DNA of 5,809 nt, taken from the NCBI GenBank assembly GCA_028275145.1, contig JAQCNG010000111.1, forward strand, positions 1-5,809, written 5' to 3'. Position 1 is the stretch's first letter; every line of letters begins with the position of its first letter. Position numbers and translations under genes: made by a program. The notes under the pieces are model-generated. The model was not told the DNA's origin, did no database searches, and was given only the letters and a program-made list of their open reading frames with translations. Source of the stretch: Halovenus sp. (GTDB taxonomy: Archaea; Halobacteriota; Halobacteria; Halobacteriales; Haloarculaceae). Below, in pieces: positions 1 through 5,773 of the stretch.

Positions 1-275
1 ACGGCACCGGAGAGAATCGCCTCGATGACCTGACGACCGGGTGGCCCGAGCGCGTACCCCGCGTCGGTCTTCCGGACGAAGTGGTCAAGCAGTTTATCGA
101 GGTGGTAGTTGAACTGCGCGGAGTCCGAGAGGTCGATGCGGTCGTACAGCCCCGAAAACGAGAGTGCCCCGTCCGCGGCGCCGAGTTCACGCAGAATCTG
201 AATCCGCGTCTCGTTTCCGAGCGCAGCGAACGCGTCGTCGGGCGCGAGGCAGGTTGTCTCCTGGTTCTGACTCAT
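1..275 (-). CDS. ArsR-like winged-helix transcriptional regulator (N-terminal part, cut by window edge)
   Basis: Reading the minus strand from the ATG at 273-275 gives 91 codons without a stop before the left edge, so the C-terminus is missing. After a short polar leader the sequence FAALGNETRIQILREL (residues 16-31) is the first helix of an ArsR-type winged helix. The segment with SFSGLYDRIDLSDSAQFNYH (about 39-58) is the helix-turn-helix with its recognition helix, and HLDKLLDHFVRKTDAGYAL (58-76) is the closing helix and the wing. Many haloarchaeal regulators have this domain followed by a haloarchaea-specific C-terminal domain of unknown ligand, which would lie outside the window. No metal-binding cysteine cluster is visible in this part. 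The gene is divergent from the JAMM gene, so it could control itself and that operon, but this is inference. The target and signal are unknown. Confidence 0.85.
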   Translation of the reverse strand, partial: MSQNQETTCLAPDDAFAALGNETRIQILRELGAADGALSFSGLYDRIDLSDSAQFNYHLDKLLDHFVRKTDAGYALGPPGRQVIEAILSGA

Positions 276-293
276 ACAGAAATCTCTGCCTGC

Positions 294-306
294 AGCAATT
301 GAAACC
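294..306 (-). promoter_or_regulatory. Candidate box A (TATA) of the winged-helix regulator
   Basis: On the minus strand the sequence reads GTTTCAATTG, roughly 20-30 nt upstream of the regulator ATG at 275. This is the spacing expected for a haloarchaeal TATA box with transcription starting at or next to the start codon. No Shine-Dalgarno motif precedes the ATG, which fits a leaderless or very short leader mRNA. The assignment rests on spacing and AT content only. Confidence 0.45.
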
Positions 307-353
307 CACCCCGGGATGGCTCTGTTCGCGAAACTGCGGGCCTATCCGGAACC

Positions 354-359
354 CTTAGA
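354..359 (+). promoter_or_regulatory. Candidate box A of the JAMM-ribL operon
   Basis: The sequence CTTAGA lies 25-30 nt before the ATG at 384, in an otherwise GC-rich stretch. It is a weak match to the haloarchaeal TTTAWW box A but sits at the right distance for a leaderless transcript. No good Shine-Dalgarno motif is seen before this ATG. Confidence 0.4.
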
Positions 360-383
360 AGCAATCGGTCCGGAAAAGATGGT

Positions 384-863
384 ATGGGGCTGTTTCGTTC
401 GAGCGAGGTTGTCGGCATCGCGGAGTCCGCACTCGAGTTCGCGCTGGCGGCCTCGGAGGAGGCCCACCCCCGCGAGTACATGGGGGTGTTGCGCGGCGAA
501 GCGGCCAGTTCGGTCGGTGTCGACATGAACGGGACCATCCTGACCGAGGTGCTGGTCATTCCGGGCACCGAGTCGAACCCGACGAGCGCGAGTTTCAAGC
601 CAACACAGGTGCCAAACGACCTGAGCGCCGCCGGCTCTATCCACTCACACCCGAACGGTGTTTTGCGGCCCAGCGACGCCGACCTGGCGACGTTCACGAC
701 CAACGAGATTCACATCATCGTCGGCGCGCCGTACCGACTCGACGACTGGCAGGCGTTCGACAACGACGGCCGGCCCGTCGACCTGCCGGTCGTCGAGATC
801 GAGCCACCCGAGGAGTCGTTTTTCGATTTCAGCCAGGAGGACCTCGACGAGGGCAACCGATGA
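384..863 (+). CDS. JAMM/MPN (Mov34/PAD-1) domain metalloprotease, probable desampylase-type isopeptidase
   Basis: This 159-residue protein consists essentially of one MPN domain. The complete JAMM zinc signature is present: the upstream glutamate E31 in [10 protein letters not shown], then H87-x-H89-P90, seven residues, S97-x2-D100 in [14 protein letters not shown]. In this family the two histidines and the aspartate bind catalytic zinc and the glutamate activates water, so the enzyme should be active. Stand-alone archaeal JAMM proteins such as Haloferax HvJAMM1 cleave isopeptide bonds between ubiquitin-like SAMP proteins and targets. Whether this paralogue does so is inferred. It has no signal peptide or membrane segment, so it should be cytoplasmic, and its C-terminus is acidic. 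The ATG at 384 is chosen because [17 protein letters not shown] leads straight into the first domain helix and the box A spacing fits. Its TGA overlaps the ribL ATG. Confidence 0.9.
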   Translation: MGLFRSSEVVGIAESALEFALAASEEAHPREYMGVLRGEAASSVGVDMNGTILTEVLVIPGTESNPTSASFKPTQVPNDLSAAGSIHSHPNGVLRPSDADLATFTTNEIHIIVGAPYRLDDWQAFDNDGRPVDLPVVEIEPPEESFFDFSQEDLDEGNR

Positions 864-1288
864 CGCGGGTGGTCGCACAGGGGACCTTCGACATTCTCCA
901 CCCCGGCCACGTCCACTACCTGCGGGAGGCCCGCTCGATGGGCGACCGCCTCGACGTCATCCTCGCGCGCTCGACGAACGTCACTCACAAGCAGTCGCCG
1001 GTTGTCCCCGGCCCACAGCGCGTCGCGATGGTCGACGCGCTCGACCCGGTCGACGACGCCCGCCTGGGTAACCCCGACGACATCTTTGTTCCAATCGAGG
1101 AACTCGACCCCGACATCATCGTGCTCGGCCACGACCAGCACCACGACGAGGCGGGCATCGAGGCGGCGCTCGCGGAGCGTGGCATCGACTGTGCGGTCGA
1201 GCGCGCCTCGGAGTGCCCCCGCGAGTTCGACGGGGAACTGCTCTCGACGGGCGACATAATCGACCGCATTCTCGCCGAACGTGGCTGA
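860..1288 (+). CDS. ribL: Archaeal FAD synthase, RibL type (cytidylyltransferase fold)
   Basis: This 142-residue nucleotidyltransferase belongs to the TagD/glycerol-3-phosphate cytidylyltransferase-like group. The N-terminus [18 protein letters not shown] (residues 7-24) carries the HxGH nucleotide-binding motif at H14-H17. GHDQ at 90-93 and [11 protein letters not shown] at 128-138, the latter corresponding to the SSTxII motif, complete the active site. In archaea this family is represented by Methanocaldococcus MJ1179 (RibL), which transfers AMP from ATP to FMN to give FAD in the cytoplasm. From memory, that enzyme depends on two conserved C-terminal cysteines; C111 and C119 are the candidates here. 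The ATG lies in an ATGA overlap with the upstream JAMM gene, and GAGG at 849-852 is suitably placed as a ribosome binding site, so translation is probably coupled. A different cytidylyltransferase activity cannot be excluded from sequence alone. Confidence 0.88.
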   Translation: MTRVVAQGTFDILHPGHVHYLREARSMGDRLDVILARSTNVTHKQSPVVPGPQRVAMVDALDPVDDARLGNPDDIFVPIEELDPDIIVLGHDQHHDEAGIEAALAERGIDCAVERASECPREFDGELLSTGDIIDRILAERG

Positions 1289-1324
1289 GCAACGCCGGTC
1301 TGTGCCCGTGGCCCGACGACCCGA

Positions 1325-2629
1325 TTACGCGAAATCGTCGAACGTCGGCCGCTCGTGGTCGCCGGGGAACGACCCGACCGGCACCTGTGTCTGGTCACCG
1401 CTCTCCATCTGCTTGAGCGTCACCTCGCCGTCTGCGAGGTCACGCTCGCCGACGATGACCACCGTCTCGGCGTTGATGCTGTCCGCGTAGTCGAGCTGTG
1501 CGCCGAAACTCCGGCCGGAGACGTCCGACTCGACGACGTGGCCCCGCGCCCGCAGGTCGCGTGCGATGCGGGCCGCAGTCTCGCGTGTCTCGCCGACCTG
1601 CAACACGTAGTAGTCGGTCTCTATCGCCTCCTCGGGCCAGACGCCGGCGCGCTGGCAGAGCAGGGAGAGCGTCGCGTAGCCCGGTGCCACCCCGACAGCT
1701 GGTGTCGACTGGCCGCCGAACCCCTCGATGAGGTCGTCGTAGCGGCCGCCACCGAACACAGAGCGTGACACCTCGCCCGTCGAGTCGAAACACTCGAACA
1801 CGACACCCGTGTAGTAGTCCAGCCCGCGGGCGGTCGTCAGCGAGAGCGAGCAGGAGTCGCGCACGCCGAGGTCTGTCGCCGCCGCGAGCACCCGCTGCAG
1901 GTTCCCGACAGCCGCCTCGACGCGGTCGGTCCCCGCAAACGCCACCAGTTCGTCCAGTCGGTCCTCCGGTGTCGCCAGCAACTCGTCGAACTGGTCGACC
2001 TGCCCGGCCGAGAGCCCGGCGTCGGTCAGCAGGGCGGCGTACTCGTCGGGCTCGACCTTCTCGCGCTTGTCGACCGCCCGAACCGCCGCCCGGGTGTCGA
2101 CCTCCCCCTCGAAGGCGGCGAGCAGTCCGCCCAGGATATCCCGGTGGGAGACGCGGAACTCGAAGTCCCCGCTGTCGAGCCCCAGCCCGGTCAGAGCGTC
2201 GGCCGCCACCGCGAGCACCTCGGCGTCGGCTGTCGGTTCGGCCGAGCCGAAGATGTCGACGTTGGTCTGGTAGAACTCCCGGAACCGGCCCTGCTGGACC
2301 TGCTCGTAGCGCCAGAACGGCCGCGTCGAGAACCACTTTACCGGCTTCGTCAGTGCCTGCTGTCTGGCGACGGCCATACGCGCCACCGTCGGTGTCAGCT
2401 CCGGCGTCAGCGCCACCTCGCGGCCACCCCTGTCCTCGAAGACGTACAGCTCCTCGAGAATCTCCTCGCCGCTCTTGTCGGCGTACATCTCGGCGGACTC
2501 GAGTGCCGGCGTTTCGATCTCCCGGAACCCGTACCGCCGGGCGACCGACTCGACGGTGTCGATTGTCTCCCGCCGTGCGGCCATCTCCGGCGGGTAGAAG
2601 TCCCGGAAACCCTTGATGCGGTCGTACAT
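1325..2629 (-). CDS. hisS: Histidyl-tRNA synthetase
   Basis: This 434-residue class II synthetase charges tRNA-His with histidine in the cytoplasm. From the N-terminus it shows MYDRIKGFRDFYP, the motif 1 region (about 40-86, with LTPELTPTVAR), motif 2 with FWRYE at 105-109 and GRFREFYQ at 114-121, the histidine-specific motif RGLDYYTG at 268-275 (R268 being the catalytic arginine equivalent), and GGGRYD at 293-298. The C-terminal anticodon-binding domain runs from about 337 to 420. Motif 3 is atypical: where most class II enzymes have G-x-G-x-x-ER, this one reads AVGVAPGYATL (311-321) without the Glu-Arg pair. The start at 2629 is preferred over an in-frame ATG at 2650 because homologues begin MYDR-KGFRDFYP. 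A GGAGAGG sequence lies just before this ATG. The gene is convergent with ribL, 36 nt apart, and ends in TAA. Confidence 0.96.
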   Translation of the reverse strand: MYDRIKGFRDFYPPEMAARRETIDTVESVARRYGFREIETPALESAEMYADKSGEEILEELYVFEDRGGREVALTPELTPTVARMAVARQQALTKPVKWFSTRPFWRYEQVQQGRFREFYQTNVDIFGSAEPTADAEVLAVAADALTGLGLDSGDFEFRVSHRDILGGLLAAFEGEVDTRAAVRAVDKREKVEPDEYAALLTDAGLSAGQVDQFDELLATPEDRLDELVAFAGTDRVEAAVGNLQRVLAAATDLGVRDSCSLSLTTARGLDYYTGVVFECFDSTGEVSRSVFGGGRYDDLIEGFGGQSTPAVGVAPGYATLSLLCQRAGVWPEEAIETDYYVLQVGETRETAARIARDLRARGHVVESDVSGRSFGAQLDYADSINAETVVIVGERDLADGEVTLKQMESGDQTQVPVGSFPGDHERPTFDDFA

Positions 2630-2653
2630 ACCTCTCCGTTCGGCGAGCACGCG

Positions 2654-2659
2654 CTTGAA
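2654..2659 (-). promoter_or_regulatory. Candidate box A of hisS
   Basis: On the minus strand TTCAAG lies 25-30 nt before the preferred hisS ATG at 2629, the distance expected for a leaderless transcript. A second AT-rich patch, GCAAAAGG, lies about 40 nt upstream and would instead give a short leader containing the purine-rich GGAGAGG. The two options cannot be separated by eye. Confidence 0.3.
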
Positions 2660-2710
2660 CGCTGTCCTTTTGCCCGCTGTCGCGTGGCCGGCTTCAACGG
2701 TGTGGCTCCG

Positions 2711-2791
2711 TTCGAGCGGGGCAGATGGTCGATTCGGGCGGAGCAGGTTCGAGCGGGGCAGATGGTCGACTGGAGAGGGGCAGATTATTGT
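2711..2791. repeat. Short direct repeat block upstream of glyA
   Basis: Two identical 22-nt copies lie at 2711-2732 and 2748-2769, sharing the core GAGCGGGGCAGATGG. Copy one is followed directly by a 15-nt degenerate partial copy at 2733-2747 (12 of 15 positions match the start of the unit). Copy two is followed directly by a degenerate full-length copy at 2770-2791 (about 15 of 22 match, including GGGGCAGAT). The block can also be read as a 37-nt unit repeated twice. It lies between the divergent hisS and glyA genes and its last copy runs into the glyA box A. It could be an operator array or the remnant of a small local duplication. Confidence 0.8.
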
Positions 2792-2794
2792 TTA
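2785..2794 (+). promoter_or_regulatory. Box A of glyA
   Basis: TTATTGTTTA is the most AT-rich stretch in the hisS-glyA intergenic region and lies 21-30 nt before the glyA ATG at 2815. This fits a haloarchaeal TATA box driving a leaderless mRNA, and there is no Shine-Dalgarno motif before the ATG. The repeat block lies immediately upstream, where TFB-recognition and activator or repressor sites would be expected. Confidence 0.6.
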
Positions 2795-2814
2795 CGCGCG
2801 CCCGAAAACGATAT

Positions 2815-4059
2815 ATGAGTTACGACAGGGTACGGGAGTCAGACCCGGCGGTCGCGGACGCGCTCGCGGCCGAGAAACAGCGACAGAACGACACGCTGGC
2901 GATGATCGCGAGCGAGAATCACGTCAGCGAGGCGGTGCTCCAGGCACAGCGCTCGGAGCTGACGAACAAGTACGCGGAGGGCTACCCCGGCGAACGCTAC
3001 TACGGCGGCTGTGAACACGCCGACGAGGTCGAACAGCTCGCAATCGACCGGGCGAAACAGCTCTGGGGGGCCGACCACGTCAACGTCCAGCCACACTCGG
3101 GGACACAGGCCAACATGGCGGTCTACCTGGCGATGCTCGACCCCGGTGACCGCATCCTCTCGCTCGAACTCGAGGACGGGGGTCACCTCTCGCATGGCCA
3201 TCCCGCAAACTTCACCGGCCAGACCTACGAGGTCGAGCAGTACCAGGTCGACCCGGAGACGGGCTACATCGACTACGAGGGGCTCCGTGACCGGGCCGAG
3301 ACGTTCGACCCCGATATCGTCGTCTCGGGCTACTCCGCCTACCCCCGCGAGGTGGAGTGGGAGCGGATACAGGCCGCCGCCGACGCCGCCGGCGCGTACC
3401 ACCTGGCCGATATCGCACACATCACCGGCCTCGTCGCCGCCGGTGTTCACTCCTCGCCGGTCGGCACCGTCGACTTTGTCACCGGTAGCACACACAAGAC
3501 CATCCGCGCAGGCCGTGGTGGCATCGTCATGTGCGACGAGCAGTACGCGGGCGACATCGACTCGTCGGTGTTCCCGGGCGCACAGGGTGGCCCCCTGATG
3601 CACAACATCGCCGGCAAGGCCGTCGGTTTCGCCGAGGCACTCGAACCCGCGTTCACGTCGTACGCCCAGCAGGTCGTCGCCAACTCGCAGGCGCTCGCCG
3701 ACCGCCTGCAGGAACAGGGGTTCTCGCTGGTTTCGGGGGGCACCGACAACCACCTCGTGCTCGCGGACCTGCGCGACTCCCACCCCGAAACGACCGGCAA
3801 GGACGCCGAGGAGGCACTCGAGGAGGTGGGCATCGTGCTCAACGCCAACACCGTGCCCGGCGAGACGCGGTCGCCGTTCAACCCCTCCGGGATTCGCGTC
3901 GGCACGCCCGCGCTCACGACCCGCGGGTTCGGTGAGGCGGCAATCCGCGAGGTTGCCGACCTCATCACGCGCGTCGTCGACGCACCAAACGACGAGCAGG
4001 CAAAGGCCGCTGTCAGCGAGCGTGTCGACGAACTCACCGACGAGTTCCCGCTGTACTGA
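2815..4059 (+). CDS. glyA: Serine hydroxymethyltransferase (glycine hydroxymethyltransferase)
   Basis: This 414-residue fold-type I PLP enzyme interconverts serine and glycine in the cytoplasm, loading the one-carbon unit onto a tetrahydrofolate or archaeal pterin carrier. Signature elements run in the usual order: MIASENHVSEAV (30-41), NKYAEGYPGERYYGGCE (51-67), PHSGTQAN (93-100) for PLP phosphate binding, GGHLSHG (122-128) with the PLP-stacking histidine H126, DIAHITGLVAAG (199-210) with D199 and H202, and GSTHKTIRAGRGG (224-236) with Schiff-base lysine K228. R361 in SGIRVGTPALTTRGF matches the substrate carboxylate arginine. Length is normal for the family and no key residue is missing. 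The ATG at 2815 (MSYDRVRESDP) is chosen over an in-frame ATG at 2725, because the extra 30 residues are Arg/Gly-rich, non-conserved in character and encoded by the repeat block and promoter. serB lies about 1 kb downstream on the other strand. Confidence 0.97.
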   Translation: MSYDRVRESDPAVADALAAEKQRQNDTLAMIASENHVSEAVLQAQRSELTNKYAEGYPGERYYGGCEHADEVEQLAIDRAKQLWGADHVNVQPHSGTQANMAVYLAMLDPGDRILSLELEDGGHLSHGHPANFTGQTYEVEQYQVDPETGYIDYEGLRDRAETFDPDIVVSGYSAYPREVEWERIQAAADAAGAYHLADIAHITGLVAAGVHSSPVGTVDFVTGSTHKTIRAGRGGIVMCDEQYAGDIDSSVFPGAQGGPLMHNIAGKAVGFAEALEPAFTSYAQQVVANSQALADRLQEQGFSLVSGGTDNHLVLADLRDSHPETTGKDAEEALEEVGIVLNANTVPGETRSPFNPSGIRVGTPALTTRGFGEAAIREVADLITRVVDAPNDEQAKAAVSERVDELTDEFPLY

Positions 4060-4420
4060 CCCGCGGCTCGCGGCGCAGACGGCTCTGCCCTCCGCCGAAC
4101 CCCGCGGACGGCCCACACTTGGTGTGTCAGGCAACAACTGTACCTCCGAGGATACGTTACACGCACAGTATGGCACGTCGCGTGTCAACTAGTATCACAA
4201 ACGCCCACGAATCGAACGGTACTCCACGGTCGCAAGGCGAGTGTTGGCTCCACCCAGGCCGAGTCCTCCAGACCCGAGTCACAGACCGGTCCATCCAGAC
4301 GGGCCGAGCGCCCGACCGACAGTCGCCAGGCCGGAGAGACCGAACAGAGCGCTACTGCGAGCGCACCAGACGGCGTCGTCCCGACCGCATCGTCGCCCCG
4401 ACCGACCACAGGGCGCGGTC
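4060..4420. other. 361-nt intergenic stretch without a convincing gene
   Basis: Open frames exist here, including one from 4170 to 4424 that ends in an ATGA overlap with the next gene. Their translations are Arg/Pro-rich with almost no acidic bias, unlike every real protein in the window, so I do not call them. Two small perfect inverted repeats are visible: CACAC-TTG-GTGTG at 4114-4126 and CACG-TCG-CGTG at 4174-4184. Both are followed by TCA, and between and after them the sequence is less GC-rich (about 4150-4200), with a TATA-like ACGTTACA. This may be a promoter or operator region for the downstream small membrane protein gene or an unannotated RNA. No U-rich terminator is evident behind glyA. 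Confidence 0.4.
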
Positions 4421-4909
4421 ATGATCAGGTTCCTTCCGCTGTTCCTGCCGTTGTTTCTCGTCGTGCTCTCGCTTGGCTTCTACTGGGGCCGGAACCACCA
4501 GAAACGCATGGCGGAGATAGACGAACCGGACGAGCCACAGATATTCACCGACGGCGGCGTAAAGATGGAAAGTGCCGCGCTGGGTCCCGACGAGATCGAG
4601 CAGTACAGCAACGAGGAGATAGCCGACTACCTCAAGGAACACGAGCGAATCCTCTCCCGGGCGGTCAACCCGCCGCGTGACCGTCCCGGACGACGAGGGT
4701 GTCACCGACGACGTCGCCGATGCGCCTGCCGTCCCCCCGGTAGAGAATCACGGCGACCGCAACGGTCCAGTAGCCCAGTCCGTCGACCAGTCGCAGCGCG
4801 TTCCGGAGCAACGACCCCTTCACAGACAGTGCGGAGCCGTCGGCCTGGACGGCCCGGAGTCCAAACACCCGTTTGCCGGGTGTCCGGCCGGTCCACAGTT
4901 CCAGGCTGA
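4421..4909 (+). CDS. Small single-helix membrane protein of unknown function; 3' end of frame doubtful
   Basis: The ATG at 4421 opens a frame of 162 codons, of which only about the first 80 look like a real haloarchaeal protein. Residues 4-22 (FLPLFLPLFLVVLSLGFYW) form one hydrophobic helix, followed by the basic stretch GRNHQKR, which by the positive-inside rule suggests an external N-terminus and a cytoplasmic tail. Residues 31-76 are acidic (15 Asp/Glu) and include a predicted helix around NEEIADYLKEHERILSR. From about residue 84 the composition changes abruptly to Arg/Pro-rich with only two acidic residues, and this part is antisense to the downstream RDD gene. A TGA at 4678-4680 lies in another frame of the same strand, so a one-base frameshift (sequencing error or mutation) may have removed the natural end at about 85 residues. 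I do not recognise the family. No clear box A or ribosome site lies just upstream. Confidence 0.55.
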   Translation: MIRFLPLFLPLFLVVLSLGFYWGRNHQKRMAEIDEPDEPQIFTDGGVKMESAALGPDEIEQYSNEEIADYLKEHERILSRAVNPPRDRPGRRGCHRRRRRCACRPPGRESRRPQRSSSPVRRPVAARSGATTPSQTVRSRRPGRPGVQTPVCRVSGRSTVPG

Positions 4910-5096
4910 AATGATAGAGAAAGGCAACAGCCATCAGCGCGAGAACGACCACCCGCCGGGTCTCGCCGGGGGAGACGACAGCCCCGAATGAGACCCCCGC
5001 TGCGAGGGCGGGCGGGACCACCAGCAGGACAACCGCGAACTGGTCGAGCAGGAACGCCGGCGTGCGCCGGCGAAGCGGCGCGGGGTCCGGAGCCAT
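4665..5096 (-). CDS. RDD family integral membrane protein
   Basis: This 143-residue protein has the RDD-family layout. R11-x2-A14-x3-D18 in RRTPAFLLDQF precedes a first membrane helix (about 19-40). A second helix follows (about 48-65), then the conserved loop WTGRTPGKRVFGLRAV (68-83). LLRNALRLVDGL (96-107) carries the second Arg/Asp pair, R98 and D105, and leads into a third helix (about 104-119). GRRIGDVVGDTLVV (123-136) is the typical ending. The length is near the minimum for the family. RDD proteins are bacterial and archaeal membrane proteins of mostly unknown role; some are reported to affect ion exchange, and nothing here fixes a substrate. It starts 9 nt after the serB stop with no clear Shine-Dalgarno, so it is probably the second gene of a serB operon. 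Its 3' end converges on the small membrane protein gene. Confidence 0.9.
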   Translation of the reverse strand: MAPDPAPLRRRTPAFLLDQFAVVLLVVPPALAAGVSFGAVVSPGETRRVVVLALMAVAFLYHFSLELWTGRTPGKRVFGLRAVQADGSALSVKGSLLRNALRLVDGLGYWTVAVAVILYRGDGRRIGDVVGDTLVVRDGHAAG

Positions 5097-5105
5097 CGGT
5101 GGAAC

Positions 5106-5744
5106 TCAGGCCGACTCCGGGAGGATGCCCTCCGCCTCGAAGACAGCGCGCAGTTCGTCCATCGAGTCGACGACGCCCTCACAGGCCGGTTCGACGGCGG
5201 GCTTTGGCGCGAACCCGACGGCGAGGTCGGCCGCCTCGAGCATCGGCAGGTCGTTCGCGCCGTCTCCAACGGCGACGGTCTCCGTCTCGCCGGTGGCGGC
5301 CCGCAGGACCGCGAGCGCGTCGTCCTTTGTCCCCTCCACGAGCGGCCCCTCGACGTCACCGGTGAGCGCCCCGTCGGCGGCCGGCAGGCGGTTGGCGACG
5401 ACGGTGTCGACGTCCGCTCCCGCCCCGGCGAGCGCCGCCTCGACGCCCCGCTCGAACCCGCCGGTCAGGATGGCCGTCTCGACGCCTGCCCCCGCGAGCG
5501 CGTCGAGCACGTCCGCGGCGCCCGGGCGCAGAGTCACCTCCTCGAAGGCCCCGGTAGCGCGCGCCAGGTCGAGTCCCGAGAGCAGGGCACATCGCCGGCG
5601 CAGACTCTCCGCGTAGGCGAGTTCGTTGTTCATCGCCCGCTCGGTTATCTCGGCCATCTCCGGGGCGACCCCCACCTGTTCACCCAGCAGGACCGTCATC
5701 TCCGAGTCCGAGAGCGTCCCGTCGAAGTCGAACGCAACGAGCAT
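5106..5744 (-). CDS. serB: Phosphoserine phosphatase (HAD superfamily)
   Basis: This 212-residue HAD hydrolase matches the archaeal SerB length (about 210) and motif set. Motif I is DFDGTLSD with nucleophile D6 and acid/base D8, and E15 and R51 match the positions of the substrate-binding residues of Methanocaldococcus SerB. Motif II is ILTGGF with T94, where many SerB enzymes have serine. Motif III is K140 in VEGTKDDAL, and motif IV is GDGANDLPML with D161, N164 and D165 for Mg2+. The helical cap lies at about 14-70. The enzyme dephosphorylates O-phosphoserine, the last step of serine biosynthesis, in the cytoplasm. Its product is the substrate of GlyA, encoded about 1 kb away. The ATG at 5744 is the only start giving a complete motif I strand. 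A related HAD phosphatase with another substrate is possible but less likely. Confidence 0.93.
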   Translation of the reverse strand: MLVAFDFDGTLSDSEMTVLLGEQVGVAPEMAEITERAMNNELAYAESLRRRCALLSGLDLARATGAFEEVTLRPGAADVLDALAGAGVETAILTGGFERGVEAALAGAGADVDTVVANRLPAADGALTGDVEGPLVEGTKDDALAVLRAATGETETVAVGDGANDLPMLEAADLAVGFAPKPAVEPACEGVVDSMDELRAVFEAEGILPESA

Positions 5745-5767
5745 GGCCGCTGTTTGTCGCTGGCCGG

Positions 5768-5773
5768 ATTCAA
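5768..5773 (-). promoter_or_regulatory. Candidate box A of the serB-RDD operon
   Basis: On the minus strand TTGAAT lies 24-29 nt before the serB ATG at 5744, within GC-rich sequence, as expected for a leaderless haloarchaeal promoter. No Shine-Dalgarno motif precedes the ATG. Confidence 0.45.

Noticed and set aside
1440..2336. Long Arg/Gly-rich open frame within hisS on the minus strand
   Set aside because: It is an out-of-frame reading of hisS with extreme arginine content, unlike the acidic proteins of this genome.
2630..2650. Longer HisS start at 2650
   Set aside because: It adds seven residues before the conserved MYDR-KGFRDFYP start, and purine-rich GGAGAGG sits just before the ATG at 2629.
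2711..2791. Possible CRISPR array
   Set aside because: There are only two perfect copies with a 15-nt gap that is itself a degenerate repeat. No unique spacers of normal length and no cas genes are present.
2725..2814. N-terminal extension of GlyA from an upstream in-frame ATG
   Set aside because: The 30 extra residues are Arg/Gly-rich, overlap the repeat block and box A, and the family N-terminus begins at the ATG at 2815.
2839..4188. 449-codon open frame on the minus strand opposite glyA
   Set aside because: It is the antisense shadow of a clear SHMT gene, caused by high GC at third codon positions. The translation has no recognisable domain.
4170..4424. 84-codon open frame ending in an ATGA overlap with the small membrane protein gene
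   Set aside because: The overlap suggests coupling, but the product is very Arg-rich with no domain, and the ATGA follows simply from an ATC second codon in the next gene.
4677..4991. Acidic open frame starting with GTG on the plus strand
   Set aside because: It is the antisense mirror of the RDD gene, which has a complete family signature. The acidic look reflects codon complementarity.
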